Shown piece by piece: positions 18,477 through 27,752 of a DNA stretch of 64,000 nucleotides; the first letter of the stretch is position 1; each line of letters starts with the position of its first letter. A program made the position numbers and the translations under genes. The notes below the pieces were generated by a model. That model searched no databases. It was not told the DNA's origin and saw only the letters and a program-made list of their open reading frames with translations. The stretch is taken from NCBI RefSeq assembly GCF_000938255.1, contig NZ_JYMR01000010.1, forward strand, positions 62,001 to 126,000, written 5' to 3'. Source of the stretch: Bradyrhizobium sp. LTSP849 (GTDB lineage: Bacteria; Pseudomonadota; Alphaproteobacteria; Rhizobiales; Xanthobacteraceae).

Positions 18477-19649
18477 ATGGAAAATCTCCGCGCTGGCCGT
18501 TTCGGGCCAACCGCCCTGATGCTTGGCAATATCGTCACCGGCAGCTCGGTGCTGGCGCCGGCGGGCATGCTGCCGGAATTGTCGGCGGGGCTTGGGATCA
18601 GCATCCACGCGGCGGGGCTCCTGATCACGTTTGGTGCGATCACGCTGTGCATCGGCTCGCCGCTGACGGCCTGGCTGACCAGCCGCATCGAACGACGGAC
18701 GTTGCTTACGACCACACTCGCAGTGCTTGCTGCCGGCAATCTCGCCTCGGCCTTCGCACCCGACTACACCAGCCTCCTTGTCATCCGTTTGGTGATGCTT
18801 GCCGTCGGCGCGCTCTATACGCCGCAAGCTGCCGGCACCGCAGCGCTGCTCGTGTCGCCTGAACGGCGGGGCAGCACGATCGCTTATATTTTCCTCGGCT
18901 GGTCGCTCGCCGCCGCCGTCGGCCTCCCGCTGATCACTTTCATCGCCAGCCGCTATGGTTGGCGCGCCGCCTATGGCGGGATCGGTGTGCTCGGCTGCGT
19001 CAGCTTCCTGTTGCTGCTGGTGCGCCTGCCGGCCGGCTTGAGGGGGACGCCGGTCGACCTGAAGACCTGGCGCGAGGTCGGCCGCAGCAAGACGATCCTG
19101 TTGCTGCTGGCGATCACGATGCTGCAAATGTCCGGACAGTTCGCGGTCTTCACGTTCATGGGCCCGCTGCTCAAGAAGCTGACCGAAGCGAGCCCGGATG
19201 CAATCGGCATGGTGTTCGCTCTCTACGGCGTCAGCGGCTTTCTTGGTGTCGCGATCGCGACCCGCATCGTGGACACCTGGGGAGCCTATCGGACCTCACT
19301 GCTGTTCACATGCCTGGTGCTTGTGGGCATCACGGGGTGGGCGCTGAGTGCCGGCACCATTGTATGGATGGCGATTGCGGTCGCGATCTGGGGGTTGGGC
19401 TTTGCCTCGACCAATTCGATGCAGCAGGTGCGGCTGGTCGCGGCAGCGCCACCGCTGGCATCGGCCACCGTCGCACTCAATACGTCGGTCCTCTATATCG
19501 GCCAGGCCATCGGCTCCGCGGTCGGCGGGATGTTGTTTGCCGGAGAGCTCCTGCACACGATCGGCTTCGTGGCGGTCGGCTTCGTCGTCCTGGCGCTGAT
19601 GTTGGTGGTCCTGACCCGGCCGCGGCCGGCTGCTGAAGCTCCGGCCTGA
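18477..19649 (+). CDS. MFS transporter, AraJ-like exporter
   Basis: A 390-residue transporter with about 12 membrane segments. It has the DHA1/AraJ-type layout: [39 protein letters not shown], then a loop of the [17 protein letters not shown] kind between TM2 and TM3. It probably exports a small molecule or drug by proton antiport; the substrate is unknown. The start at 18477 is tentative: a GAGGAGG sequence at 18431 fits an ATG at 18452, which is in another frame, so a sequencing error or a different start cannot be excluded. Confidence 0.85.
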   Translation: MENLRAGRFGPTALMLGNIVTGSSVLAPAGMLPELSAGLGISIHAAGLLITFGAITLCIGSPLTAWLTSRIERRTLLTTTLAVLAAGNLASAFAPDYTSLLVIRLVMLAVGALYTPQAAGTAALLVSPERRGSTIAYIFLGWSLAAAVGLPLITFIASRYGWRAAYGGIGVLGCVSFLLLLVRLPAGLRGTPVDLKTWREVGRSKTILLLLAITMLQMSGQFAVFTFMGPLLKKLTEASPDAIGMVFALYGVSGFLGVAIATRIVDTWGAYRTSLLFTCLVLVGITGWALSAGTIVWMAIAVAIWGLGFASTNSMQQVRLVAAAPPLASATVALNTSVLYIGQAIGSAVGGMLFAGELLHTIGFVAVGFVVLALMLVVLTRPRPAAEAPA

Positions 19650-19739
19650 AGCCAGCGTTTCCCGTACGCAAGGCGCTTGGCAAACCGCGGGGGAGAGCGC
19701 TAGAAGGCCAGTTATGGGGACCAAAGAGAGTTGACTGAG

Positions 19740-20129
19740 ATGAGGATGATTCTGGCGGTTGCCGCGGTGCTCTATTCAGCCTCCGCGTTTGCGCAAACCG
19801 ACAAGCCACCGATGGTGGGGGACAAGCCGTTGGTGCAGGTCAAGCCCAAGGGGACTAAGGCGGGGACCAAAGAGGCAGCGGCCAAGCCGGCCGCGGCGCC
19901 GAAGGGCAAGCCGCAATCGATCGCGGCGCGGCTCCAGGCCTGCCTCGAGACCGACGATGGCACCAAGGACCGGCTCAACTGCTACGATGCCATTATCCCG
20001 CCAACGCCGAAGCCGAAGCCGGCGAAGGCCAAGGGCTACGCCGATTGCCGGTTCTTCAAGGAAGAGGACGAGCGACTGGCCTGCTTCAACGGCTTTGCCG
20101 AGAGCATTCCGAAGCTGCCCAAAACCTGA
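19740..20129 (+). CDS. Periplasmic protein with paired-Cys motifs
   Basis: A 129-residue exported protein with a short signal peptide (MRMILAVAAVLYSASAFAQ), a Lys/Ala/Pro-rich linker and a C-terminal part with two related units: LETDDGTKDRLNCYD and EEDERLACFNGF. The D-x-RL-x-C(Y/F) pattern recalls small periplasmic proteins around secretion systems, but no such system is nearby. The four Cys residues could form two disulfides. Function unknown. Confidence 0.7.
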   Translation: MRMILAVAAVLYSASAFAQTDKPPMVGDKPLVQVKPKGTKAGTKEAAAKPAAAPKGKPQSIAARLQACLETDDGTKDRLNCYDAIIPPTPKPKPAKAKGYADCRFFKEEDERLACFNGFAESIPKLPKT

Positions 20130-20161
20130 AGATCAAAAGCTGAAGCTTGGGAGCCGGACGG

Positions 20162-20503
20162 CTAATCGCTGAGCCGGCTCAGCACGGCCCTGAAGGTAAC
20201 GCCTGGCACTTGCAGCGCGGTGCCTTCGAATTCGGCCATGTCGCCGTCTTCGCGACCGCTGAGCGTCAGCGTGATCCGGTCGAGCCCGAACAGCGCCTTG
20301 AATGACGGGTCGTCATTGTAGCGCTCGGTCGAGATCTTGACCTTGATGCTGTCGCCTTCGCCCGTGTAAGAGCCGATGAAGGCGAAGGCCGAATTGCCGC
20401 CGCGCATCTTGCCATCCGTCACATAGACGACGCCGCAGCCGGTTCCATGAACCGTGTGGAAGTCGACCTTATACAGTCCCTGACGCACTACCTGTTCCCG
20501 CAA
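20162..20503 (-). CDS. GrlR-like regulatory protein
   Basis: A 113-residue cytoplasmic protein. The segments GLYKVDFHTVHGTGCGVVYVTDGKMRGGNSAFAF and IGSYTGEGDSIKVKISTERY match the beta-barrel pattern of the GrlR family (PF16518), first known as a negative regulator of type III secretion genes in enteric pathogens. Alphaproteobacteria often carry such single GrlR folds without a linked secretion system, and none is visible here. The role is therefore open; ligand sensing is possible. Confidence 0.65.
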   Translation of the reverse strand: MREQVVRQGLYKVDFHTVHGTGCGVVYVTDGKMRGGNSAFAFIGSYTGEGDSIKVKISTERYNDDPSFKALFGLDRITLTLSGREDGDMAEFEGTALQVPGVTFRAVLSRLSD

Positions 20504-20659
20504 AATTCCAACTGCTACTAGGCCGGCAAATTATGATCGTGGCCAGCGGAAGCAATCCGTTGGCTCCCGGGGATATCGGCCATCAACATCACATTTTGAT
20601 CAAAGCCTGAAAGAATTGCGGGCAAGCGCGGCCAAATCCCGGCCCGCGCAATATCCCGG

Positions 20660-21997
20660 CTATCGGCCTGATGCGGAGGAGCCGGTGGTGGCCGCAACGC
20701 GCGTCAGCGCCAGCGCCGGCGTCGCCGACATCTTCACCAGCACGTCCTTGAGCGGATATTGCGTCCACGCGCGGTTGACGTAGTCGCGATGGGTGATGCC
20801 GTCGCCGGTTTCGACGAACACCACGCTGCCGGGGCGCAAGGGGCCGTCCATGTCCTCGGAAACGCCGATGCCCTTCTGCCGCAGCATGCTCATCAGCTCG
20901 CGATCGCGCCGTGCGGTGTAGTGGGTGTAGGAGCTGACGAAGAAGCCGGAGCGGTGGCTCTCGATCCAGGATGCGAACTTGTCCATTTCGCCGTAGACCG
21001 CATCAAGCAGGACAACGCCACGGACGCGGTCGCTGATGCCGCCGACCTCGAGGCTCCATGCCGTCGGCAGGAAGCCGCCGCTATAGCCGACGATCACGAT
21101 CGGCATGTTGGCGAAGGCGCGTGCGCTGTTGGGATCGCCGGTCATGCGGGCGAGGTGGCTGGCCGATTCCTCCATGAAGCGCTTGAGACCGCCAGGCTGC
21201 CAGAACTTGCCGGCGCTGGAATCGGCAGCGTCGACCGCCATCTGCGGGGCGAGCAGGATGGCGTTGGCGCCGGAATCAGTGATCTGCTGCGGCACCAGTT
21301 GCCGGTCGCGCACGTCACGCTCCAGCGTCGCGCCGTTGCCGTGGAAGAACACCACGATCACACCCGGCTTGCGCACGTCGAAATGCTCAGGGACGTGCAC
21401 CAGCACGCGGCTGTCGTTGTAGGTCTCGTCCTGCCACAACACGCGACCGGAATAGCTGCGGTGGCCGCGGCGGTCGCCCTTGGAGATGTTGAGGAAGGGC
21501 GTGTCGGAGGCCGGATTGTTGCCGAAATAGGGGAACGCGGACGATTTCATGCTGACGAGGGTCGTCAGGTCTTCGCGCGGTGGACGCTGATAGGGGACCT
21601 GCGGCGTGAGCGAGGCCACCCTGTAGGGCGCCTGCTCCGGCTGCTGCTGTACGGCGCGCTTGGGCGAGAAGTCCGACATCTGCCGTTGCAGGAGACTCTC
21701 GCTCGCCGAGGGGAAGCGTTCCCTGAACTGCGGGGCGGGGAAGCGATCTTCGAATGTGTCGCTGCTTGCAACTTGCGGATTGGTCTTGGCGACGGTCTGA
21801 TTGACGACTTGGACATTGGCCTGCGAGTTCGCCGCGAGCGCCGCCGGATTGGGCGCCTTGCCGCATTGAACCAGCGTCAGCGACAGCGGCACCAAGGCTG
21901 AGATCAGGACGATCCGGAGCGCACGACCGCGCGCGCCGGACGCCTTGGTCCAGTCAGCACGAATGTCTGCTTTCACTTTCGGAACGACCCCGACCAT
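20660..21997 (-). CDS. Lipoprotein with alpha/beta-hydrolase fold
   Basis: A 445-residue protein. A hydrophobic N-terminal segment ends in the lipobox-like LTLVQC near residue 45, suggesting a lipid-anchored envelope protein. After a linker rich in Gln and Pro comes a hydrolase core: a VIVFFHGNGATLERD oxyanion-type loop, then VIVGYSGGFLPTAWSL with the nucleophile Ser near residue 304, and VVLLDAVYG. A late His (GDGITHRDYV) could complete the triad. Similar uncharacterised proteins occur in Bradyrhizobium. An esterase or peptidase role is likely. Confidence 0.7.
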   Translation of the reverse strand: MVGVVPKVKADIRADWTKASGARGRALRIVLISALVPLSLTLVQCGKAPNPAALAANSQANVQVVNQTVAKTNPQVASSDTFEDRFPAPQFRERFPSASESLLQRQMSDFSPKRAVQQQPEQAPYRVASLTPQVPYQRPPREDLTTLVSMKSSAFPYFGNNPASDTPFLNISKGDRRGHRSYSGRVLWQDETYNDSRVLVHVPEHFDVRKPGVIVVFFHGNGATLERDVRDRQLVPQQITDSGANAILLAPQMAVDAADSSAGKFWQPGGLKRFMEESASHLARMTGDPNSARAFANMPIVIVGYSGGFLPTAWSLEVGGISDRVRGVVLLDAVYGEMDKFASWIESHRSGFFVSSYTHYTARRDRELMSMLRQKGIGVSEDMDGPLRPGSVVFVETGDGITHRDYVNRAWTQYPLKDVLVKMSATPALALTRVAATTGSSASGR

Positions 21998-22313
21998 CCA
22001 CCCATGACCCCGAGTCCAGCGGCTATGTTTAAGCCAATTGAGCCGACTGGCGTTTAGGCGACGTTAAGTGTCCGGACAAACTTCCCCACATCCGGAACGA
22101 TCAAAAAAGACCACGCAATCGTGTCGCGATTGTGGGGGAGGAGCGTGGTTTTCGGCAGTCGACTACGGGGTTATCGCCCAAAAGCGTGCATAGAAGGTGT
22201 TTAAATACCTATTTTGGCCGCCTCATTTAGCCCTTGTTAACCCTGCTTGAATTGACTGGACCAATCTGCACGATGCTTCCCACGAGGCGCGACGCCTGAG
22301 GTTAAGGACCCCG
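21998..22313. other. Intergenic region upstream of divergent hydrolase and permease genes
   Basis: There is no gene here. It holds several AT-rich spots, including a GTTAACC half-site of the CtrA type near 22236 and TTGACT at 22252, which could be the -35 element for the permease. A short dyad AGGT-N8-ACCT lies near 22195. Confidence 0.35.
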
Positions 22314-23681
22314 ATGACGGCATCAGATGCGGGAACGGCGGCCTGGACCGGCCGGCTGACCGGAGGCGGCTCCGGGGTTTCCGGTCTGGTCGCAACCGCC
22401 ATCGTCGTTGCCGATATGATCGGCGTCGGTGTCTTCACCAGCCTCGGCTTCCAAGTCAAGGACATCCCCTCCGGCTTTTCGATCCTCTCGCTGTGGACCA
22501 TCGGCGGCATCGTGGCGCTGTGCGGCGTGTTCTCCTACAGCGAGCTCGGCGCGATGTTTCCGCGCTCGAGTGGCGAGTACAATTTCCTCGGCCGCGCCTA
22601 TCATCCCGCCTTCGGCTTTCTCGCCGGCTGGGTCTCGGCGACGGTCGGCTTCGCAGCACCGGTCGCGCTCGCCGCCATGGCATTTGGCGAATACGCCAAG
22701 TCCGTCGTCCCCGGTGTGCCGCCAATTCCGCTCGCCATCGGCGTGGTGTGGTTGGTTTCGCTCGTGCAGCTGACCGGCGTCAGGCACTCTTCGACCTTCC
22801 AGCTGATCTCGACCATCCTGAAGGTCGTGCTGATCGTGGCCTTCCTGGTCGCCGGCTTTGTTGTCGGTGTGCCGCAACCGATCTCCTTTGCGCCGCAAGC
22901 GAGCGACCTGGCCCACATCGTCAGCGCGCCCTTCGCGATCGGGCTCGTCTTCGTGATGTACTCGTTCTCGGGGTGGAACGCCGCGACCTACATCATCGGC
23001 GAGATGAAGACGCCGCAGCAGAGCCTGCCGCGGGCGTTGCTCGGGGGCACGCTGATCGTGCTGGTGCTGTACGTCGCACTGAATGCGGTGTTTTTGTACT
23101 CCACGCCAATCAGCGCGCTCGCCGGTCAGCTTGATGTCGCGAGCGTTGCCGGCAGCGCCATCTTCGGCGGGATCGGCGGGCGGATCGTCGGCGCGATGAT
23201 CTGCGTCGGCCTGATCTCCTCGATCAGCGCGATGATGTGGATCGGTCCGCGCGTGATGATGACGATGGGGGAGGACATTCCGGCGCTTCGCGTGTTCTCG
23301 CGCAAGTCGACGAGCGGCGCGCCGGCCTATGCCATCCTGTTTCAGCTCGCGGTCTCGAACCTGCTGCTGTTCACGCGCAGCTTCGAGGCGGTGCTCGACT
23401 TCATCCAGTTTGCGCTGCTGTTCTGCTCGTTCTTCACCGTGGCCGGCGTCATCAAGCTGCGCATTACCGATCCCGACCTGCCGCGGCCCTATCGCGCCTG
23501 GGGATACCCGTTCACGCCTCTCGTTTTCCTGCTCGTGACCGCCTTCATGATGTACTACCTTTTGACCGAGCGGCCGGTGCAGTCGCTCGCTGGGATGCTG
23601 GTTATGCTCGCTGGCCTGTTGATTTATGCTGTTTTCCGCAGGCGGCCGGTCGCCGCTGCCACTTCATCACATCGCGAATAG
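22314..23681 (+). CDS. APC superfamily amino-acid permease
   Basis: A 455-residue membrane protein with about 12 helices. The first helix has the unwound consensus of APC carriers (VVADMIGVGVFTSLGF), TM6 carries FVMYSFSGWNAATYIIGEMKTPQQSLPRAL, and the C-terminal part has PYRAWGYPFTPLVFL. These are hallmarks of LAT/CAT-type amino-acid transporters. The sequence does not tell which amino acid. The next gene begins three bases after its stop and may be cotranscribed. Confidence 0.9.
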   Translation: MTASDAGTAAWTGRLTGGGSGVSGLVATAIVVADMIGVGVFTSLGFQVKDIPSGFSILSLWTIGGIVALCGVFSYSELGAMFPRSSGEYNFLGRAYHPAFGFLAGWVSATVGFAAPVALAAMAFGEYAKSVVPGVPPIPLAIGVVWLVSLVQLTGVRHSSTFQLISTILKVVLIVAFLVAGFVVGVPQPISFAPQASDLAHIVSAPFAIGLVFVMYSFSGWNAATYIIGEMKTPQQSLPRALLGGTLIVLVLYVALNAVFLYSTPISALAGQLDVASVAGSAIFGGIGGRIVGAMICVGLISSISAMMWIGPRVMMTMGEDIPALRVFSRKSTSGAPAYAILFQLAVSNLLLFTRSFEAVLDFIQFALLFCSFFTVAGVIKLRITDPDLPRPYRAWGYPFTPLVFLLVTAFMMYYLLTERPVQSLAGMLVMLAGLLIYAVFRRRPVAAATSSHRE

Positions 23682-23683
23682 AC

Positions 23684-24898
23684 ATGTTTCGACCCATGAG
23701 AATTGCGGCCGTCGCTCTCGTCCTGCTGGCTGCGGCCATCTCGCCCGCGCGTGCTGCCGAGGTCACCTTCGATGACACTGCGCGCTTTCTTGCCGGCATG
23801 CAGCCTTCGGCGGACTCACCGCTGGTGGCGCTCACCAAGGACCCGTCCTGGCAGCATCACGCAAAATTCTTCGACGGCGCCTTCGCCCAGCTCGAGCAGC
23901 GGCAATTGTCGAAGATCCGGAGTTGGTCCGACGTCAATCTGGCCGCACCGCGGCCGACCATGTTCTACATGTTCAGCGGTCCGGATTTCCTCTATGCCAA
24001 CGCGTTCTATTCCAAGGCCAGCACCTATGTGCTCGGCGCGCTCGAGCCGGTCGGTGCGGTCCCTGACCTGTCCAAGCTGCCGCGTGGGTCGGTCGGTGGG
24101 GCGCTCTACAATGTCGAGCGCTCGCTCGGCTCGATCCTGAGCTTCTCCTTCTTCATCACCAAGCAGATGAAGGTCGACCTGCACACCAACCAGGTCAACG
24201 GCACCTTGCCGATCCTCTATGTCTTCCTGGCGCGCTCCGGCAAGACCATCCGCAACGTCGAGATGATCGCACTCGACGACAAGGGAGGGGTGCATACCGG
24301 CAACGACAATCCCGGGCCGAACGCGACGCGCGGCGTCCGCATCACCTTTGCCGGCAGCGACGGTGAGGCGCGCACGCTGTATTATTTCTCGACCGATCTC
24401 TCCAATTCCGGTGCGCGCGCGGCCGGATTCCTGAAGTTCTGCGAGACACTCGGGCCCGGCAATAGCCTGATCAAGAGCGCGTCTTATCTGCTGCACGCCG
24501 GCAACTTCACGGTTGTTCGCGACTGGCTGCTCGCCAACAGCTCCACCATCATCCAGGACGATTCCGGCATTCCGCTTGCGAATTACAATTCGCGGCAATG
24601 GCGGTTCTTCCCGTTCGGCCGCTATCTCGGACCGATCAGTGAATTCCCCGGCCGCTATCAGGAGCGCTACGCCGAATTGTTCACGCGCGCGCAGCCGATC
24701 GATTTTGGCGTCGGCTATCGCTGGCGGATGCATGAGTCGAATTTGCTGCTGTCGGTGAAGACACCGGGGAGCGAGACTGCGCCTGCCGCGGAGACCACCT
24801 CGTCCGCCGAGCCGCCGCCGAAGCCGCCACGCCCGAAGCGGCCGCGTCCGCCCGAGCCGGTTCCGCCGCCACCCGGACGTTTCTTCTGGTTCCGCTAG
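23684..24898 (+). CDS. Exported conserved hypothetical protein
   Basis: A 404-residue protein starting at 23684 (MFRPMRIAAVALVLLAAAISPARA), with a normal signal peptide. It has no recognised enzyme motif. The body is well-ordered and aromatic (MFYMFSGPDFLYANAFY, SFSFFITKQMKVDL), and the last 45 residues are a Pro/Lys/Arg-rich tail ending in an aromatic FFWFR. It follows the permease gene by two bases. I know proteins with this profile in Bradyrhizobium, without a function. Confidence 0.75.
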   Translation: MFRPMRIAAVALVLLAAAISPARAAEVTFDDTARFLAGMQPSADSPLVALTKDPSWQHHAKFFDGAFAQLEQRQLSKIRSWSDVNLAAPRPTMFYMFSGPDFLYANAFYSKASTYVLGALEPVGAVPDLSKLPRGSVGGALYNVERSLGSILSFSFFITKQMKVDLHTNQVNGTLPILYVFLARSGKTIRNVEMIALDDKGGVHTGNDNPGPNATRGVRITFAGSDGEARTLYYFSTDLSNSGARAAGFLKFCETLGPGNSLIKSASYLLHAGNFTVVRDWLLANSSTIIQDDSGIPLANYNSRQWRFFPFGRYLGPISEFPGRYQERYAELFTRAQPIDFGVGYRWRMHESNLLLSVKTPGSETAPAAETTSSAEPPPKPPRPKRPRPPEPVPPPPGRFFWFR

Positions 24899-24917
24899 CC
24901 TACTGCTGAGGCCAGAG

Positions 24918-25481
24918 TCAGGCCGCCGGGCTCTGCGCAACGACGACAAGAACCTCCGCCTTTTGCCGGCCGAGGCTCCTGACCTCGTGTGGCGTCTCGC
25001 CTGAAAAATACAGACAGTCGCCCTTGCCGAGGACCAGCTCTTCGCCGTCGAGCTTGATCGCGATCTTGCCGTTGATGACGAAGAGCAGCTCCTCCCCGGC
25101 ATGCGAAGCACGCGTCGCCGACTTGTGCGGCGGGCTCAGCAGGAACGGCTCCATCATCTTGCGGGTGCGGCCGGTGACGAGCGGGACCAGGCCAAACGTG
25201 TCCTGGAACAGCGGCACATTGCCGTTCTCGCGGCGGAACAGCGTGTAGCGCGGTGCGGGCTCGGCGTTCGGGTCGAAGAAGTTCGCGACATTGACCTCGA
25301 GCGCGGCGGCCATTCGCAGCAGGGCTGCGAGCGAGGGGATCTTCAGATTGCGCTCGACCAGTGAGATGTAGCCGCGCGTGAGATCGCTCTGCCTGGCGAG
25401 CTGATCCAGTGTCAGGCCCTTGGCGATCCGCGCCTGGCGGATATTGGCCCCGACGGCTGCCGCCTTGCTGACGTCAAGCAC
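24918..25481 (-). CDS. XRE-type regulator with C-terminal cupin
   Basis: A 187-residue regulator: an HTH of the XRE class (residues 13-67, LTLDQLARQSDLTRGYISLVERN) followed by a cupin_2 domain (residues 110-185, with SHAGEELLFVINGKIAIKLDG and a YFSGETPHEVRSLG strand). Such proteins sense a small ligand, often an amino acid or polyamine, and repress catabolic or transport genes. It faces away from the MHS transporter at 25848, which is a natural candidate target. Confidence 0.9.
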   Translation of the reverse strand: MLDVSKAAAVGANIRQARIAKGLTLDQLARQSDLTRGYISLVERNLKIPSLAALLRMAAALEVNVANFFDPNAEPAPRYTLFRRENGNVPLFQDTFGLVPLVTGRTRKMMEPFLLSPPHKSATRASHAGEELLFVINGKIAIKLDGEELVLGKGDCLYFSGETPHEVRSLGRQKAEVLVVVAQSPAA

Positions 25482-25847
25482 GCATGTGTCTCCAGGTAAC
25501 GACCGAGTTGTTGCTCCACCTTTTGCAATAGATATGCCTCAACCGCCAGCCCGGCGCTCCGCGGGGGTCGCTCAGCCGGCGCCCAAGTGTATCCCAACAG
25601 AAAACTTATGCGCGGAAATTTCAAGCAGACCCGCAGATATTGTGAGCAGATTCGTTGGTATCCCAGGAAATATAGCTAAAAAATAGGGCAATAGAGGCAT
25701 TTTGCCGATCCGCGTAGCATTTGCCGGCTTCCGCGTCATTGATTTCTGTCAGTAAACATGGTCGATTTTTCGCGTCGTGGCTGCCGATGGGCTCCACGGC
25801 CAGAACCAACTGCTTTTCCCTGGCGCCGGTACCTTTTGGAGAGATCG
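25482..25847. other. Divergent regulatory region of the cupin regulator and MHS transporter
   Basis: There is no gene here. The middle (about 25610-25700) is AT-rich compared with the surroundings and is the likely place for promoters and the XRE-cupin operator. The apparent upstream extension of the transporter frame to 25758 is ignored because the ribosome site is at 25838. Confidence 0.4.
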
Positions 25848-27161
25848 ATGACCGTAGCAGACGACATAGCCCTGAACGTAGCGCCGGACGAGGCGGCGAG
25901 CTTGCGACGGATCGTGTGGTCGAGCGTGATCGGCACCGCGGTCGAATGGTACGACTTCCTGATTTACGGCACGGCGACCGCGCTGGTCTTCAACAAGGTG
26001 TTCTTCGCCGCCGGCAACCCCACGCTTGCTACGATCGCGGCCTTCGGCACTTACGCGGTCGGATTTCTGGCGCGCCCGCTTGGCGCTGCGATCTTCGGTC
26101 ACTACGGCGACCGGGTCGGCCGCAAGGCGATGCTTGCGATCACGATCATGGTGATGGGCATTGGCACCTTCCTGATTGGTCTGCTTCCCACCTACCAGCA
26201 AATCGGCATCGCCGCGCCGGTGCTGCTGATCGCCTTACGCTTTCTCCAGGGCATCGGCCTCGGTGGTGAATGGGGCGGCGCGGTGCTGATGGTGGTCGAG
26301 AACTGTCCGACGCACCGCCGCGGCTTGCTCGGCAGCATGGTGCAAGTCGGCAATCCCATCGGCAATCTCGCGGCGATCGGCATGTTTGCGCTGGTGGCGA
26401 GCCTGCCGGAAAGCGACTTCATGACCTATGGTTGGCGGATTCCGTTCCTGATCTCGATCGTCCTGGTCGGTGTTGGCCTCTACATCCGCCTCAACATGGA
26501 AGAGACCGCGGCTTTCCGTCAGGTTCAGGCAAAGAAAGAAGTGGCAAGCCTTCCGATCGTCGAGATCTTCAAGCACCACCGCAAGCCGTTCTTCACCGCG
26601 GTCGGGCTGAAGATCTCCGAGATCGCCTATGCCAGCATCGGCGGCGTGTTCGTGATGTCGTACGCCACGGCCAATCTCGGACTGTCGCGTACGGTGGTGT
26701 TGAACGGCGCGTTCGCGGCATCGCTGGTCGCGCTGTTCGCCATCCCCTTGTTCGGCTGGCTGTCCGACATCGTCGGCCGCAAGAGGATGTTCTATGCAAG
26801 TTGCGTGTTCTCGGCGCTGTTTGCCTTCCCGCTGTTCTGGCTGCTGAACACCCGCGACCCCACCATCGTCATCTGCACCATTGTGGTCGCGATCACCTTC
26901 GGCCAGATGGTGATGTTCGGTATCGGTGCACCCTGGTACTCCGAGCTGTTTTCCGCACGCTTGCGCTATAGCGGGGCTTCGCTCGGATTCCAGGTCGGTG
27001 CGGCCATCAGCGGTGGATTGACGCCGCTGATTGCGGCCTCGCTGATGGCCTGGAGCGGAGGCGCCACCTGGCCGGTGTCGCTGCTGCTGATCGCCTGCGC
27101 CGCCGTCACGGCGATCGCGACCACGTTCGCGCCGGAAATGGCGAACAAGGAACTGACCTGA
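25848..27161 (+). CDS. MHS family MFS metabolite/proton symporter
   Basis: A 437-residue transporter. The start MTVADDIALN at 25848 follows TTGGAGAGATCG. The metabolite:H+ symporter branch is recognised by GTAVEWYDFLIYGTATAL in TM1, the RPLGAAIFGHYGDRVGRKAML loop between TM2 and TM3, and FLQGIGLGGEWGGAVLM. Substrates in the family include dicarboxylates, betaines, shikimate and aromatic acids; here the adjacent VanB-type reductase makes an aromatic or quaternary-amine acid plausible, but this is inference. Confidence 0.92.
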   Translation: MTVADDIALNVAPDEAASLRRIVWSSVIGTAVEWYDFLIYGTATALVFNKVFFAAGNPTLATIAAFGTYAVGFLARPLGAAIFGHYGDRVGRKAMLAITIMVMGIGTFLIGLLPTYQQIGIAAPVLLIALRFLQGIGLGGEWGGAVLMVVENCPTHRRGLLGSMVQVGNPIGNLAAIGMFALVASLPESDFMTYGWRIPFLISIVLVGVGLYIRLNMEETAAFRQVQAKKEVASLPIVEIFKHHRKPFFTAVGLKISEIAYASIGGVFVMSYATANLGLSRTVVLNGAFAASLVALFAIPLFGWLSDIVGRKRMFYASCVFSALFAFPLFWLLNTRDPTIVICTIVVAITFGQMVMFGIGAPWYSELFSARLRYSGASLGFQVGAAISGGLTPLIAASLMAWSGGATWPVSLLLIACAAVTAIATTFAPEMANKELT

Positions 27162-27167
27162 TCCCCC

Positions 27168-27192
27168 GGCGCGCCGCTGCTTGCGGCGCGCC
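27168..27192 (+). terminator. Hairpin after MHS transporter
   Basis: GGCGCGCCGC and its exact complement GCGGCGCGCC form a 10-bp stem with a TGCTT loop seven bases after the transporter stop. There is no U-tract, so it may act as a transcript-stabilising or Rho-linked end. Confidence 0.45.
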
Positions 27193-27230
27193 ATAGCTTC
27201 TCGCAAGGATCGTCTCACAAGGATTCTGTC

Positions 27231-27752
27231 ATGCTCGACACCATCAGCGCCGGTTCGGCGCAGAGCGCAGCACGCCTCGCCTGGACCGGCGTAGTGCGCT
27301 TCCTTCATCTCACCCCGCGTGCGTTCCTGCCGATGCGCGCGATGGAATCGATCACCCTCATCGCCGGCAGGGGGATCGAAGGCGATCGCTACCTGATCGG
27401 CAATGAAGAGGGTTTTTATTCGCACAAGCCGGAAGAGGGCCGGCAGGTCACCCTGTTCGAGCTCGAGACACTGATCGCGCTCAAGCGCGACGCCGGTATC
27501 GAGCTCGGTCCCGATGAGCATCGCCGTAACGTGACCGTTGAGGGCGTGCCGTTGAACCATCTGGTCGGCCGCCGCTTCTGGTTGGGGGAGACCCTGCTGG
27601 AGGCAACCCGCTTGTCGATACCGTGTCGGCATATCGAGGAGATTACCGGCAAGGCGATCTTCGATCCCCTGATCAATCGCTCGGGCCTCAACTGCAAGAT
27701 CCTGCAAGGCGGTATGGTCAGGGTCGGCGACACCGTGCGGAACGCGGCATGA
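27231..27752 (+). CDS. MOSC domain protein
   Basis: A 173-residue single MOSC domain, the fold that binds the molybdenum cofactor sulfide in MOCOS and related proteins. Visible features: an early GRGIEGDRYLIG loop, RQVTLFELE, EHRRNVTVEGVPLNHLVGRRFWLGE and the conserved Cys132 in LSIPCRHIEE, thought to carry sulfur. It overlaps the VanB-type reductase by an ATGA, so the two are cotranslated. MOSC and ferredoxin-reductase pairs are related to YiiM/YcbX-type detoxification of N-hydroxylated compounds. Confidence 0.88.
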   Translation: MLDTISAGSAQSAARLAWTGVVRFLHLTPRAFLPMRAMESITLIAGRGIEGDRYLIGNEEGFYSHKPEEGRQVTLFELETLIALKRDAGIELGPDEHRRNVTVEGVPLNHLVGRRFWLGETLLEATRLSIPCRHIEEITGKAIFDPLINRSGLNCKILQGGMVRVGDTVRNAA

